Assembly (NCBI GenBank): GCA_932521025.1
Contig: OW051470.1
Location: 7,798,501 to 7,862,500 of the forward strand
DNA from: Oscheius onirici
Lineage: Eukaryota > Nematoda > Chromadorea > Rhabditida > Rhabditidae
Direction: 5' to 3'
DNA length: 64,000 nucleotides
In this document: positions 46,409 through 58,205 of the stretch, in pieces
Numbering within the stretch: position 1 is the first letter of the stretch
How the letters are laid out: the number at the start of each line of letters is the position of its first letter
The notes under the pieces: model-generated
Databases searched by the model: none
What the model saw: the letters and a program-made list of their open reading frames with translations, nothing else
What the model was told of the DNA's origin: nothing
Program-made: the position numbers and the translations under genes

Positions 46409-46938
46409 ATGGTGAAGCAGAAAGCCCGTTACATTCTGGTCCAAGTAATTCCGGAGAAGGAAAAGTTAGAACTGAAATCCGGTCAGATTTTCAAGGAAAT
46501 AATGAAGTTGATTGGCGATATGCACGGAGATCTAGGGTTTTCGGCCGTCAAGGCCTCAATTACGGTATTTTTTTCCTTTTGCTAAAAGGAAATAAAGTTT
46601 AGGTGAAAATATCCGAGCTGGACGTCTTCCTTATCAAAATCGAGACCTCCGTCGAAAAATATGTGACGACAGCTGTGCCCTTTTTGACTTCGATTCTCGG
46701 AAATACCGTAGTTTGCAGGACCATTTTTATAGGTCGGTTATTACATTTTCCGACAGAAACGTGTGTGAAAAGGCGTTTTGAACGAAATAACTTTAAAAAA
46801 TAACTTCCAGGAAGAAGTATACGATCGTGCGAAAAGGCCCTAATCAAGTGGAGGAGACAGGAATTGTACAACGCGTTTTCCTATGCACAAGGACGGGGTT
46901 TTTCCTACTTTTTTTTATTCATAACCACCTATTTTTAG
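46409..46938 (+). CDS. POP5: RNase P/MRP protein subunit POP5
   Basis: Exons 46409-46564, 46603-46732 and 46811-46938 give 137 aa (human POP5 has 163). The start MVKQKARYILVQV matches the family's MVR.K.RYLL.E opening. Next come LIGDMHGDLGFSAVKASI (compare RVHGTFGAA), the VEKYVTTAVPFLTSI helix and GRSIRSCEKALIKWRRQEL, which parallels the conserved GTIRTCQKFLIQYNRRQL region. POP5 helps fold the catalytic RNA in tRNA 5' maturation and rRNA processing. The ATG lies 3 bp after TTTTTCACAG, an acceptor-like site fit for trans-splicing, and 133 bp after the nars-2 stop, so the two genes probably form an operon. The C-terminal few residues (FLFITTYF) depend on where the last exon ends. AATAAA follows at 47008. 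Confidence 0.85.
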
Positions 46939-46986
46939 CAGAGAAAAACGTGATTCTAGAAGAAATTCATTCAGTTTCTGGCAGCG

Positions 46987-47135
46987 TGACCGGGAAAGGC
47001 TTTTCCTAATAAATTTGTCAGTTTTATCACTGTTTTCTTGTTCGTTCACATCTTTTTATATCCCAACATTCATCCGTATTCTCCAATTTATTCTTCCAAA
47101 ATGAGCCCGCCTTCTCTCGAGGAACAGTTCAACAG
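46987..47135 (+). repeat. Left copy of the POP5-3'/acyl-CoA-binding-5' junction
   Basis: This segment and about 51755-51935 share the sequence around AAAGGCTT..CTAATAAAT.TGTCAG.TTTATCA, CCGTATTCTCCAATTTATTCTTCCAAAATGAGCC and TCTCGA.GAACAGTTCAACA. It carries the POP5 poly(A) signal and a truncated acyl-CoA-binding first exon (MSPPSLEEQFN) at 47101, whose reading frame leads nowhere. The intact gene starts at the right copy. Confidence 0.85.
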
Positions 47136-47233
47136 TGTTAAAAACGGGACAAGCAATGTTGAACTTTTGCACGTTTTCGCCCCATACCGTAGTTCAAATG
47201 CATATTTTAACAGTGCTCGTTCTGTACTTTTGA

Positions 47234-47675
47234 ACAGGCTTGTTGTTTTTGCGGTGCAGCGCTGGTCACGGGCGCGCCGCAGAGGAATTTGAGAAACAAA
47301 ATAGGTTTTTGCCTTTTTTAAATGCTTTACACTCATTTTTTTCGACTTCTAGGGCTTTTAATCGATTCAGCGTGGAAAAATACCCAAGAAAGGTCTCCTC
47401 CGGCAGAAAATTGAAGAGAACCCCCTTAGAAAGAGGCAAAATGATTGAAAAACTGTGTACCTATTCTTCCACTTCTCCATGTTTTCTCCTCAAATTTAGA
47501 CCTTTCTAGGGTATTTTTTCACGCTGAATCGATTAAAACGACCTAGAAGTCAAAAAAATGAGTGTAAAGCATTTAAAAATGCAAAAACCTATTTTGTTTC
47601 TCAAATTCCTCTGTGGCCAGCGCTGAATTCTGCGGCGCGGCACAGCAAATCAACAAGCCTGCTTTTGAATCACCT
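47234..47675. mobile_element. Inverted-repeat (MITE-like) element
   Basis: The left arm CAGGCTTGTTG...CAGCGCTGG...GCAGAGGAATTTGAGAAACAAAATAGG is mirrored at 47590-47675. An inner inverted repeat contains TTTACACTCATTTTTTTCGACTTCTAGG and AATCGATTCAGCGTG. The outer ends resemble the element at 32.70 kb and the core resembles that at 21.5 kb. Confidence 0.8.
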
Positions 47676-47689
47676 CCAGAACAATTTCA

Positions 47690-48255
47690 TTCCTTCGTAC
47701 TGTCATAAGATTGTGTGTGTCCTTGAAAACTTTTTCCACTCACGCCTGTCCAAATCTCTTCATCAATGTCCTCCTGGACGTCTGCGTTCCAGATTATCTC
47801 CGTTAACCTTGTAGCGTTCAATCGCTGAAAAAAAACGAATTTCCACATTCTATTCTTTCAAATGTCATCGGATCGTACTGGCAGCATCGGGAAGACCTGG
47901 AGACTTCTCATCAGAGCTTTTCGACCGCTGGACCTCACTACGTGTGCTCCATAAAATTCTAAATGATTGTCCCTCCATCTGATAATTCAAGTTTCCGATC
48001 CAGTGCATATCACAGAGGCAGCCAATAAGAGTTTTTTTCGCCTCTCACAAGATTGTCCTCTATTTTCTGACAGCTGTTTTGAAAAACTGGCGTAGCAAGA
48101 GGATACAAAGACTGGTCTAGCCTTTCAAGATTCCGTCTCCAATGTTGCCCGAAACTATCAATCTTCATCTGTTCATCAATATTCATGCCCATACAAAGAG
48201 AGGCGTGTTGATTCTTCATATCCGATTCCTGAAACGAGCAGAAGAACAAAGACAC
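47690..48255 (-). other. Coding-looking fragments of an unknown gene, minus strand
   Basis: 48010-48255 holds an open frame with NQHASLCMGMNIDEQMKID and HWRRNLERLDQSLYPLATP. Another frame continues as CDMHWIGNLNYQMEGQSF, and after a TTTTTTTTCAG site at about 47826 a short exon reads RLNATRLTEIIWNADVQED before a GTGAGT donor. The frames do not join cleanly, so this is probably a broken gene or an unresolved model. I do not recognise the family. Confidence 0.3.
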
Positions 48256-48299
48256 CGTATTTAAGCAGATGTCTGTAAGTTACTGTCAGTATTAGCAAG

Positions 48300-48725
48300 A
48301 ACAAAAGAGACCTATCAGTGTTCCCTAGTGGTCTTCCGAGTCTCCAAGAACTATTCCAAACACCGCTGTGGATTCAAGGAGGTGCCCAAAGAACCAGGGA
48401 AAGCCGAGCATGACACCTTTTTTCAAAGGCTGTCAGTTGTGGCGGATTCACAACTGACTGTCACATTGCCGTCTCTTTTATCAAAGAACGCAAGAGTCTG
48501 TGGCGCTACTGTTCGCACTGTCTACTGTCTGTGTCGACTGTTCTGTTACGGTAGAAAAAGTAGAAGCACCTGACCTGGTTAAGAGTAGAGAAGATAGTCA
48601 ACATCACAGCAGATGACATCGAGCTAGAATACCTCTGGAGACTGTCGCTCTCTAGAGTTTAGTTTCGACAAGACTCGGCAAGTCGTCTTTGGAGTTTAGA
48701 CTTGACAAGTTTCGATGAGTCGGCA
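48300..48725. repeat. Dispersed repeat, copy B (inverted relative to 53750-54190)
   Basis: It matches the reverse complement of 53750-54190 with few changes over most of its length, for example CGCTGTGGATTCAAGGAGGTGCCCAAAGAACC and the segment GACTGTCGCTC...AGAGTTTAGTTTCGACAAGACT. A short open frame in both copies is conserved only because the DNA is repeated. Confidence 0.85.
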
Positions 48726-48999
48726 ATGCGGGTTTTTTTTGGAATTCAAAAACTTTGAAAATAGACTTTTGATGTTTTGAGATACGTTCCTAACCGAGAA
48801 AAAAAATTCCGAAAGTTTCAATAAAGAATACGTAAATATTTATATTTCGTTCCGATTGGTACCCCGGCTCAGGTTTTTTTAAAGGCAGACAGCCTTTTTC
48901 GTAGCATTTTCCAGGCTAGAAATGGTCAGAATTTGCTGGGGAAGAAATCGTTTACTGTCCTTATCTCTGTACAATACAATTGGAATCTCGAACACTTTC

Positions 49000-50720
49000 A
49001 ATCGATTCCAAAAAAAAAAATGGTGCATAATTTAAACCAGCCCGCCAAGAAATTCGCGGGAATTCGAAGGAATTCACTCTCTTCGATTATCATCTCGTTC
49101 CTTACGAGAAAAACTACATTTTGAGCTTGGTAGGATGACGCTTCATTCGGTTTCGTATCGACAATGTCAAGCGACAAGAAATGAAATGACAGGCGAAATC
49201 AATGCTGAATCGGAAAGGGGAAAAATAAACAACCAAACTTAACGAGGGAGAAAATTGTAACAATGTCCATCTATGGGAGAAAATATAGATCGAATGACGA
49301 ACCGGGAATAAGATGTGCTGCGAACGGAGAAAGAGCAGGCTTCGGTGAACGGTGTAGATGGAACCGGTTACATGAAATTTGAGCATGAATTAATTTGAAG
49401 AGTAAAATGGGCTAACCGTTGACTTATGGTAGGTCCTCTGTGAAAGAATCGCAGACGACTGGGAATGGCTCTGGGCGGATGTAGGCCTGGAACGCCGTCA
49501 CGCTCTTCCATCTTCCTGTGACCATGACGGAAGCCGAATCCCATCCTGATTCGAGAACAGCCGATGCCGCTCCTCCACGGAAGGAGTGTGAGGTGTAGTG
49601 TTTCTTGGCGAGTCCTGCCTCGGCGAAGGCTTTCCTCAGATCTGCTACCGCTGTGGAGTAGGTGATTGGTCGCTCCGATGTGAATGACTTGAACAGACAC
49701 TGTTTCCTATTGGGGAACGACTTGAGGAACGATGACAGCAAGTTATCTTCTGATGTTGTGAGCTTGAATGGAATCTTGACTCCTTGAGCGGCCTGATCTG
49801 TCTTGGATTTCTTGATGAGGATGGTCCAACCGCGCTCCGAAGCTGCCGCAAGATCCTCAACTTTAAGATGTAGAGCTTCCGAGATACGCAGGGCTGCTCG
49901 GAAAGAGAGGAGTCCGATGATTCCCGCTCTTTTTATGGCAAAATCTCGTCGGCGTCGCTGTCATGAAACGATAGAAATCTTCGGAACTTATCTTGTTTCT
50001 ATGCTGTGTCGGAGCCGCAGACCTTGTAGCTGACTCCAGTAGGGCTTTTTGAATCTCCCTCAGATCCGGCGGAAGACTGCCGAGGTAGAAATTGTGAGCG
50101 GCTACGTGACTGGTGAGGGTTTTCATCTTTCCGCACTTGAACTTGTCCGCCAGGAAGAGAAGTCGGGCCTTGTCTTGAGGAACTTTAGAACATTTCGTCC
50201 ACCAGAACTTCGTTAACTCCTTGATTTTGTTCTGGTACATCGCGACGGTTGATGGAGCTCTGCTTTCCGTTATCGATCCCAACAGGACTTGATTGGCTCC
50301 TAGTTGACCTGCTTCGCTGACAGACGTCAGGTTCTCCAGCGATTTTCATCGTTGATCTGTAATAGGGTGGGTTGGTGGGAACGAAACACGAAAAGCCGGA
50401 ATGGCTATTTGGGATTTACCAGCAGGTTACCGTAGCCCTCATTCACCGTCAAATCCTTTACCCGCGCTCGAAATTACACATCTTTTCCAGCTTAGCTATT
50501 TTTTATGTAGCCGATAATAATCTGAATAGTTAATCTCTTCGCGTAGTAAAGTGTACATTCTACTATTCTTGAACAGAAAACGAGCAAGAATCGGCCAAAA
50601 ACGATGAATGAAAAACTAGCAATTCCCCAATTAAATTTTCTGCGTTCAAATTCTCGCGAAATTCTTAGCGGGCCGGTTTGAATTATGCACCATTTTTTTG
50701 GATTCGACTATAGTGACAAA
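49000..50720 (-). mobile_element. Remnant of a tyrosine-recombinase transposable element
   Basis: Bounded by partial inverted repeats: ATGGTGCATAATTTAAACCAGCCCGC near 49020 and its near reverse complement near 50667-50695. The only gene is the broken recombinase. No reverse transcriptase or RNase H was found, so a Crypton-like element or a stripped DIRS/PAT-type element are the main options. Boundaries are approximate. Confidence 0.6.
49424..50282 (-). pseudogene. Tyrosine recombinase (transposon type), frameshifted
   Basis: The first frame (50282 to about 49940) gives an N-terminal core-binding-like helical domain (STVAMYQNKIKELTKFW; LTSHVAAHNFYLGSLPPD). After a shift of one base around 49935 the catalytic domain continues: FRAALRISEALHLKVEDL carries the first arginine, HYTSHSFRGGAAS the H-x-x-R pair, and GRWKSVTAFQAYI the tyrosine. 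These are the residues of the phage-integrase/DIRS/Crypton fold, which cuts and rejoins DNA through a tyrosine. The shift breaks the protein, so the element is probably not autonomous now. Host-gene domestication is unlikely for the same reason. Confidence 0.8.
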
Positions 50721-51547
50721 GCGGTTGATATGATGTCGAGGAAATACGTAAATATAGATGTGATAGGATTCATAAACATCTGTGTGGAGATTTGTTTGTC
50801 CGAGGCCAACTGCAACGGTTATGCTTAAAAGCTTGGATTCGAGGTAATCTTTTTTTTTAGTAATGGGCAGAGACAGGATTGATAGGTGGCAGATTGCCAG
50901 AAAAAATGAAGTAGTGACAAAGCGGCTCGCCAAAAAAAAATTGGTTTTCTCCCAAATTTATTCAGTTATGCGAACTTCGCAAACACGTAACCGAATCTTT
51001 GAGTTTGTGTGTCTGCCTGTGTGTCTGAAACTACCAAAAAAGGAAACATGTTCAAGTACACGATTCAGGTCAAAAATAAGCAAAAACTGATACGCAACGG
51101 GTTTCTACTCTATCCTAAGCGCCAAAGGGACGATAGCCATCCTTATAGGGAATAATTTATCAAATTTCTGACTCTTCTTGCCAGATTTCGAATGGATGCA
51201 ACCACGCAGAGACTTTAAAGGTAAAGTTTTTCACTTTTATCGCCAGAGTTCGGAAGAGTCCTCTGGGAGACAAGCTCCTACTGTGATGGGTCAATCTGAG
51301 GGACCAGATCGCAGAGACTGGCACCGTTAAATAGTACTAATATGTTGTTAACTTTGGATGCTCTAATCTATCAAACAAACTTTGTGATTTCTAGAAATGC
51401 TTAGAAATAAAACTAGGTATGATAAAAGGTTCCCACCTTCAGTTTGCCGCCCCCCTCGGGTATCCTTTCGATAACGACCATCGCATCTGATTCCTCCGTC
51501 ATATCCGGCTTCTTGGTACGCTGTTTTAACTGGGTGGTATACTTTAT

Positions 51548-51592
51548 CCCCCCCCCCCCCCCCCCGTGGCCATTCAGCGCGGGGGGGGGGGG
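51548..51592. repeat. Poly-C/poly-G hairpin
   Basis: TTAT, 18 C, 15 bases (GTGGCCATTCAGCGC), 12 G, ATAA. The two homopolymers can pair into a long stem or form G-quadruplex/i-motif structures. The exact lengths may be affected by sequencing. Confidence 0.8.
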
Positions 51593-51754
51593 ATAACGTT
51601 TGAAAAGACTAGAATGAGTTTGATAAAAATAGTAACACAAAAACAAACTCTGCGAAGACGACGTTGCAGCAAACTGTTTAAAGGCAGACTGTTTTCGCTT
51701 CCGTAAACTTGACAAGACTTAACAAGTTAAAGTCAAGTTTGTGCTGACTTTTAT

Positions 51755-51935
51755 ACGTAAGCGGAAAAGGCTTCTACTAATAAATATGTCAGCTTTATCA
51801 TTTCTTGTTCGTTCACACCAAAATAGACTTTAGCGGGCCGGTTGTTTATCACTCAACACCCTTATCAGTCAGCCGTATTCTCCAATTTATTCTTCCAAAA
51901 TGAGCCTGTATTCTCTCGAAGAACAGTTCAACACA
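51755..51935 (+). repeat. Right copy of the POP5-3'/acyl-CoA-binding-5' junction
   Basis: Partner of 46987-47135. It carries an AATAAA (51779-51784) without an adjacent POP5 gene, then about 55 bp of sequence (AATAGACTTTAGCGGGCCGG...) not present in the left copy, then the 5' leader and first exon of the intact gene. Confidence 0.8.
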
Positions 51936-52965
51936 GCCGTCACAATTGTTCAAAACCTTCCGAAAGATGGTTCTTGACTTATTTTCAATGGATTTAGGAT
52001 CAATTTAGGCCCTATAACAACCTCAAACGATGAAAAGCTGATGTTTTACAGTCTGTTCAAGCAGGCCACAACAGGCGACTGCAATACGGGCCGGCCGAGC
52101 ATGTTCAACATTGTTGAGCGCTACAAATGGTGTGTTTTCCTGAATTTGTTACAAAAATATGGGGATTGTGAGTAATTTGCGAAGATTTTGATGTTTAGAA
52201 GACTGACCTATTTCTAATCATTTCTTAGGGATGCCTGGAAAAAGAACCAAGGAATGACAAAAACCGCAGCGATGGAAAAGTATTTGGAAGAGCTCTTGGA
52301 GAAAATTGACAACGTTGAGAGGAACTACGACATCAAGGTGGGAAAATGACAAACCACTTCATAGAAAGCTTCAGCAATGGCTGGCCGGGGATCTTTTCGA
52401 CTTTATGATGCCAAAGTTTGCCATCATTGGGAAAATTTTCGGCCAGGAGAAACCAAACGATGTGGAAAGACCCCAAACGCCGGCTGAGGTGATTTCAGAC
52501 ACGGAATATTGCGATGCCATCGAGAACGAGGACGTTTCGAGGTAAATCAAGAGTAAAAGAAGGCATGGGCTATATTTAGATCTTCCTCCTCTTACGAGAT
52601 GCAAGACTCGCCCCGATCGAGAAAACGAGCAGATTTTAGACTCAGTTTTGCTAGGATTGAGGAACAGCTGAAAGTAAGCCGAGGAAAAGTTACTTTTTTA
52701 CACAAAATTCAGATAATTTCTGGCCAAATTGAGCAGCTAACAAAGGATACGGAGCAGCGACACTCATTTCTACTTGATCTTTTCAGAAAATCGGTGAGTT
52801 TTCAATCGAAATTAGGTTTAGAAAAATGTTTAGAGACTCTACCTCTTCGTGCCGAAGCGGATCAGTTGGATGCCATTCATCATTTTCTTGCTCCTATGGC
52901 CAGTTCTTGCCCACAGCCTTTTCAAGTTTTTCATCAGACGTTTCTCTTCCTATTACTTGAAATAA
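51900..52965 (+). CDS. maa-1: Membrane-anchored acyl-CoA-binding protein (MAA-1/ACBD5 type)
   Basis: Exons 51900-51969, 52009-52129, 52229-52337, 52375-52541, 52580-52673, 52713-52793 and 52834-52965 give 257 aa. Residues 1-100 are an acyl-CoA-binding domain: SLEEQFNTAV, LMFYSLFKQATTGDCNTGRP (the KQAT.GD ligand loop) and YKWDAWKKNQGMTKTAAMEKY. The middle is polar and helix-prone (LSFARIEEQLK; IISGQIEQLTKDTEQRH). The C-terminus is a single tail-anchor-like span, MPFIIFLLLWPVLAHSLFKF, with a basic end. C. elegans MAA-1, of similar size, works in endosomal recycling; ACBD5 tethers peroxisomes to the ER. The gene probably once followed POP5 directly, since the junction between them is duplicated about 4.7 kb upstream. 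Confidence 0.85.
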
Positions 52966-53044
52966 TGAAGCTTTGAAAGAATTCATAATTTGCGAAAAGA
53001 GCTACAAAGAAATGGGTCCAACGCATATCTATCGCAAGAATCGA

Positions 53045-53470
53045 TTACCAAGGTTGGCAACGCCCTTCCAGGGCTAAAGTAGAAATTCATGACTTCGCTC
53101 TGTCACGGTCTGTCATGGTCCTTTGTTACTCTCCTCCAGGCACTCTCCCTGACCCTCCAAAGAAACTACCGGAAATATATTTGAACCCACTCCCTCCCAA
53201 ACCTAATTTCAAAATGTAGGACCTGAACGGGTCGACAGGCCCCAGCTTTAGTGAGTCTCAGTCCTACTGTCCCTTCACTTCTCCACTTGTCACTCTGCTC
53301 CAGTCACCCCCTGTCCCTCCAAAGAAACTACCAGTTGTTAGAACCCTTCGTGCACTTGCTTTTCCTGTCATGACTTGTTAAAAACTAATTTGTGCACACA
53401 AAGCTCTCCTTATCCTCAATTAGAGTTTCAGACACACGCAGAGACGCGAGAGCAATTTAAAGTGGATAAA
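53045..53470. repeat. Dispersed repeat, copy A' (inverted relative to 39045-39690)
   Basis: Reverse-complement partner of 39045-39690 lacking the 182-bp insertion; it therefore shows the empty target site (CCAGGGCTAAAGTAG). Confidence 0.85.
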
Positions 53471-53749
53471 GAATGTACAATATAGAAAAGAAGAAACTGG
53501 CAACTAAAGAGTCAAATCAGGAAAAATACTTTGTGAAGAGATATGGCCAATCACCGTTTTCGATAGACGGGTATGGGAAAAGTAGAAACGAAGGATATCT
53601 GGATCAGAACTGAGGGAACAGTTTACGATTGAACAAATTTATAAAGTAGAAGTATATCTGTCTCGGATCAAAGACTACGCCGTAAATAAACCGTGAAATA
53701 TATTCCGAAACGCGAAAGGTGTAAATTTCAAACTTTGAAATTTCCAAGT

Positions 53750-54190
53750 TCGACTTGTCGAGACTTGTCAAATCTAAACTCAAAAGACGACTTGTCAAGT
53801 CTTGTCGAAACTAAACTCTAACGAGCGACAGTCTCCAGAGGTATTCTAGTCCTCTGCTGTGCTGTTGGCTATCTTCTCTACTCTCTACTGTCTACCAGGT
53901 CAGGTACTTCCACTTTTTCTACCGTAACAGAACAGTCGACACAGACAGTAGACAGTGCGAACAGTAGCGCCACAGACTCTTGCGTTTTTTGACAAACGAG
54001 ACGGCAATATGACAGTCAGTTGTGAATCCGCCACAACTGACAGCCTTTGAAAAAAGGTGTCATGCTCGGCTTTCCCTGGTTCTTTGGGCACCTCCTTGAA
54101 TCCACAGCGGTGTTTGGAATAGTTCTTGGAGACTCGGAAGACCACTAGGGAACACTGATAGGTCTCTTTTTCGCTAAAAACTACCATTGA
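53750..54190. repeat. Dispersed repeat, copy B' (inverted relative to 48300-48725)
   Basis: Reverse-complement partner of 48300-48725. Together they flank the 5-kb segment with the recombinase and the acyl-CoA-binding gene. Confidence 0.85.
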
Positions 54191-54308
54191 CAGTCACTGA
54201 CAGGACATCAGATATACAATTTTTCGTTGCTTTGCTCCCTTTTTTTGTTTTCAGGAAACGGGTTGGATGTCTGGACTGGAACTTGGCGAGGCTTTTTCTA
54301 TGCGATCG

Positions 54309-54840
54309 AGCCTCTATAGTCTGTTCACAAAAAAAACAACCAAATCGCGGATGTTCGCGGGCATTTTGCCCGCGTATTCAAATAGCTGAACATTGAATTT
54401 GCGCCTTTTGCTGGAACTTCATTTCCTCGTTTTCTCGGTAATTTCTGCTGTTTTACGCCCATCGTCTTCTTCTAACAACAAAAGAAGCAACAATGTTCAA
54501 GAACAATGACATACAAATTTGTTAAACGGAGAAAAATCCCACGATTTCGGAGCTCTTGGTAGCAGAGCATGAAACCTCACGAAAATAGTGTTTCTCTGAA
54601 ATCGTGGGATTTTTCTCCGTTTAACAAATTTGTATGTCATTGTTCTTGAACATTGTTGCTTCTTTTGTTGTTAGAAGAAGACGATGGGCGTAAAACAGCA
54701 GAAATTACCGAGAAAACGAGGAAATGAAGTTCCAGCAAAAGGCGCAAATTCAATGTTCAGCTATTTGAATACGCGGGCAAAATGCCCGCGAACACCCGCG
54801 ATTTGGTTGTTTTTTTTTTGTGAACAGACTATAGAGGCTA
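54309..54840. mobile_element. Nearly perfect 530-bp palindromic element
   Basis: AGCCTCTATAGTCTGTTCAC at the left is mirrored by GTGAACAGACTATAGAGGCT at the right. Arms of about 240 bp are almost identical (for example ACAAATTTGTTAAACGGAG and its reverse complement), with a centre of about 40-50 bp. Its GTCTGTTCA ends recall the 33.29-kb element. No protein is encoded. The near-identical arms imply a young insertion or arm correction. Confidence 0.88.
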
Positions 54841-55059
54841 TCTGCGCTCTCCTACTGTACTACTACATAGCTCTACCAATTGCTCATCTTTCTGGCGCTT
54901 CATTTCAACCTCCCTCAAATTTTAGACCGTTCTCCGTTACTTTCACTACTTTATATTGTCACTGGCGACTAAAACAATAACCTAACTAAGAAGATGAAGA
55001 ATACCCCGAATTTCTGTAAAATGAGCAGGTATTCCCGTAAATGTTTTTATTTCTTTCCG

Positions 55060-56421
<1,362 letters not shown>

Positions 56422-57677
56422 CTGCTCTATGCGTTATTGTTTCTGTTACGAATAGTTGACTTATATAAAAGTTGTTGTGATATTTAATTGGTAGACTTTA
56501 CGTTTGTTCTACACGAATAGAAGGTTTCTGAATGACAATAAGTTACCGAGGAGACTACATACTTAAGTGGAAAAATTATTTGGATAGTGGAACTTTACTC
56601 TACTTTAAGTGATAGTGTCATGCTGAGAAGCCGAGTAATTTGGCAAAAACAAGTTGTGCTACGCCCCTCCGGGGCTAACTGACTTGGTTTTGTCCTTTTC
56701 AAAACAGAAAACAGTTAGCAGTCTGCTGTTTGATCTCTCTCCAGATCAATTAATAGATAAGAGTAGCTTAAATACTGTACACGAAGCAAAAAGATAATCT
56801 GCAAAAACTGAAAAGTACAGAGAGACATCTCTGTCCCCCTGTCCCTCTGTCCCTCTGGTTTTCTCGTGCTCCTGTTTCCCCTATCCCTGTTCTGCAGTTG
56901 TGATATCACTACGTTGAAGCTAACGTTATAGTACAAACCCCCTTGAACTCTTTCCCCTATTCCTAACCCACTTGATTCTCTACTGACTGGAAACTATCCC
57001 CAGTCAAAAATAATCAAAGTCCACTTGCAAATTGCTCCATTTTGATTGCCAATTAAAGCTTCCGACAGACTCACACACACAGAGACCTGGGAACAATTTT
57101 ATTTTTCTGTTTTTTTATTTGTTTATCTGTTTGTTTGTCCATGGCCACGAAATTTTGGTGAAATGTTAAGTCGCCGCTGTTACCCAGACGACCCGGGTTC
57201 GACTCCTCTCCTCGCAAAATATTTTTGCTAAATTGTTTTGAGTAGGAAATAGAGTCAAGGTGACCGGTATGGGATTGGAAGGGACCGGTCTGTGTTGAGA
57301 TAATATTTCTGGCGAAGAAGACTTTGGAGGAGAAATTCGTGAAGAAAAAAGGATGTTTGATGCGGGGGTGAAGAGATCCGGATAATATTTATATTTCGAA
57401 TTTACTGCTCAAAAAAAAACAAAGAATCTTGGTCTCGTCACGAAACAGGAAAATGGAAAAAAAGAGATATACCTAGCTTCTACCAGACACCCTGGGTGAT
57501 CACAGAACTGTTGTTCAGAAGAAGTCGTGTTTCGCCCCTTAGTCTATGACACGAGAGAAGCAAGTTACTGACCCCCGGACCACGGAGTGGACTCTTTGGA
57601 AAGAGTTAACATTGCCACTGTTAGAAGTTGACTAGAAGGAAGGTGAAGTGGGATACAATAACAATAAACACAAGTCT
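56422..57677. other. Gene-poor spacer
   Basis: No supportable gene. It contains a tRNA-like sequence at about 57160-57230 and a CTCTGTCCC tandem-like stretch near 56830. Confidence 0.45.
57160..57230 (+). repeat. tRNA-like sequence (degenerate)
   Basis: A clear box B (CCGGGTTCGACTCC) and an AAATATTTTTGCT tail match the other tRNA-like copies; box A is weak. Confidence 0.5.
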
Positions 57678-58205
57678 TCACATCAATCTTATCCACAGAG
57701 TATCGAGTTTCTCGCATGGTGTCGGAGTCGTCATCGTCAGTCCCGAAGGCGTCAGTTTCACGCCAATTGACGTTGCCCCAGCTTCCTTCTTCCTCTTGAC
57801 CTGCAGATCGGCGCGACTTGTGTCCGCCGGATTCGTCTTTGCTCTTCTTCTTGCCCTGATCCTGCTTGATGAGGCAACGCTCCTTCGCGTATCCGAGAGC
57901 CAGAAGCCTCTTCTGACGGATCGCTTCCTCCGACAGCTGAGGGACCCGGCCAGTTGGAAGAGCGGAGTTGCCGCCGAGACGACGGCCGGCAGAAACCTTC
58001 TTCGCCTGCGGCGGATCGTGTTCAGAGCCTGTGCGGCATCGACTCGCAGGCCGTGCACTCTTTCGGACCTTCCCACGGAGACTAGACGCTCCTCGGATGT
58101 GGCCGTGGGAGTCTCCTGGACCTGTGGGGTTACCTCGTGGCCGCCGAGGATGGTCCTTCCAACGACGCCGCTGTTCCTTCCTGCGATGTGGTAGCTGTCT
58201 CCCAT
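57678..58205 (-). CDS. Unknown protein; two overlapping open frames
   Basis: From ATG at 58205 one frame is open for 175 codons (MGDSYHIAGRNSGVVGRTIL and an Arg-rich middle). From about 58060 leftward a second frame is also open and looks more protein-like: VPQLSEEAIRQKRLLALGYA, KERCLIKQDQGKKKSKDESG and an acidic TDDDDSDT. The first frame gives an implausible Arg/Ser/Thr-rich end there. A one-base indel or an unseen intron near 58030 may join the first N-terminus to the second frame. I do not recognise the family; a small nuclear charged protein is a guess. Confidence 0.4.
   Translation of the reverse strand: MGDSYHIAGRNSGVVGRTILGGHEVTPQVQETPTATSEERLVSVGRSERVHGLRVDAAQALNTIRRRRRRFLPAVVSAATPLFQLAGSLSCRRKRSVRRGFWLSDTRRSVASSSRIRARRRAKTNPADTSRADLQVKRKKEAGATSIGVKLTPSGLTMTTPTPCEKLDTLWIRLM

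Noticed and set aside
48328..48573. 81-codon ORF conserved with 53900-54187
   Set aside because: The conservation is explained by the inverted DNA repeat; the frame has no splice context or known domain.
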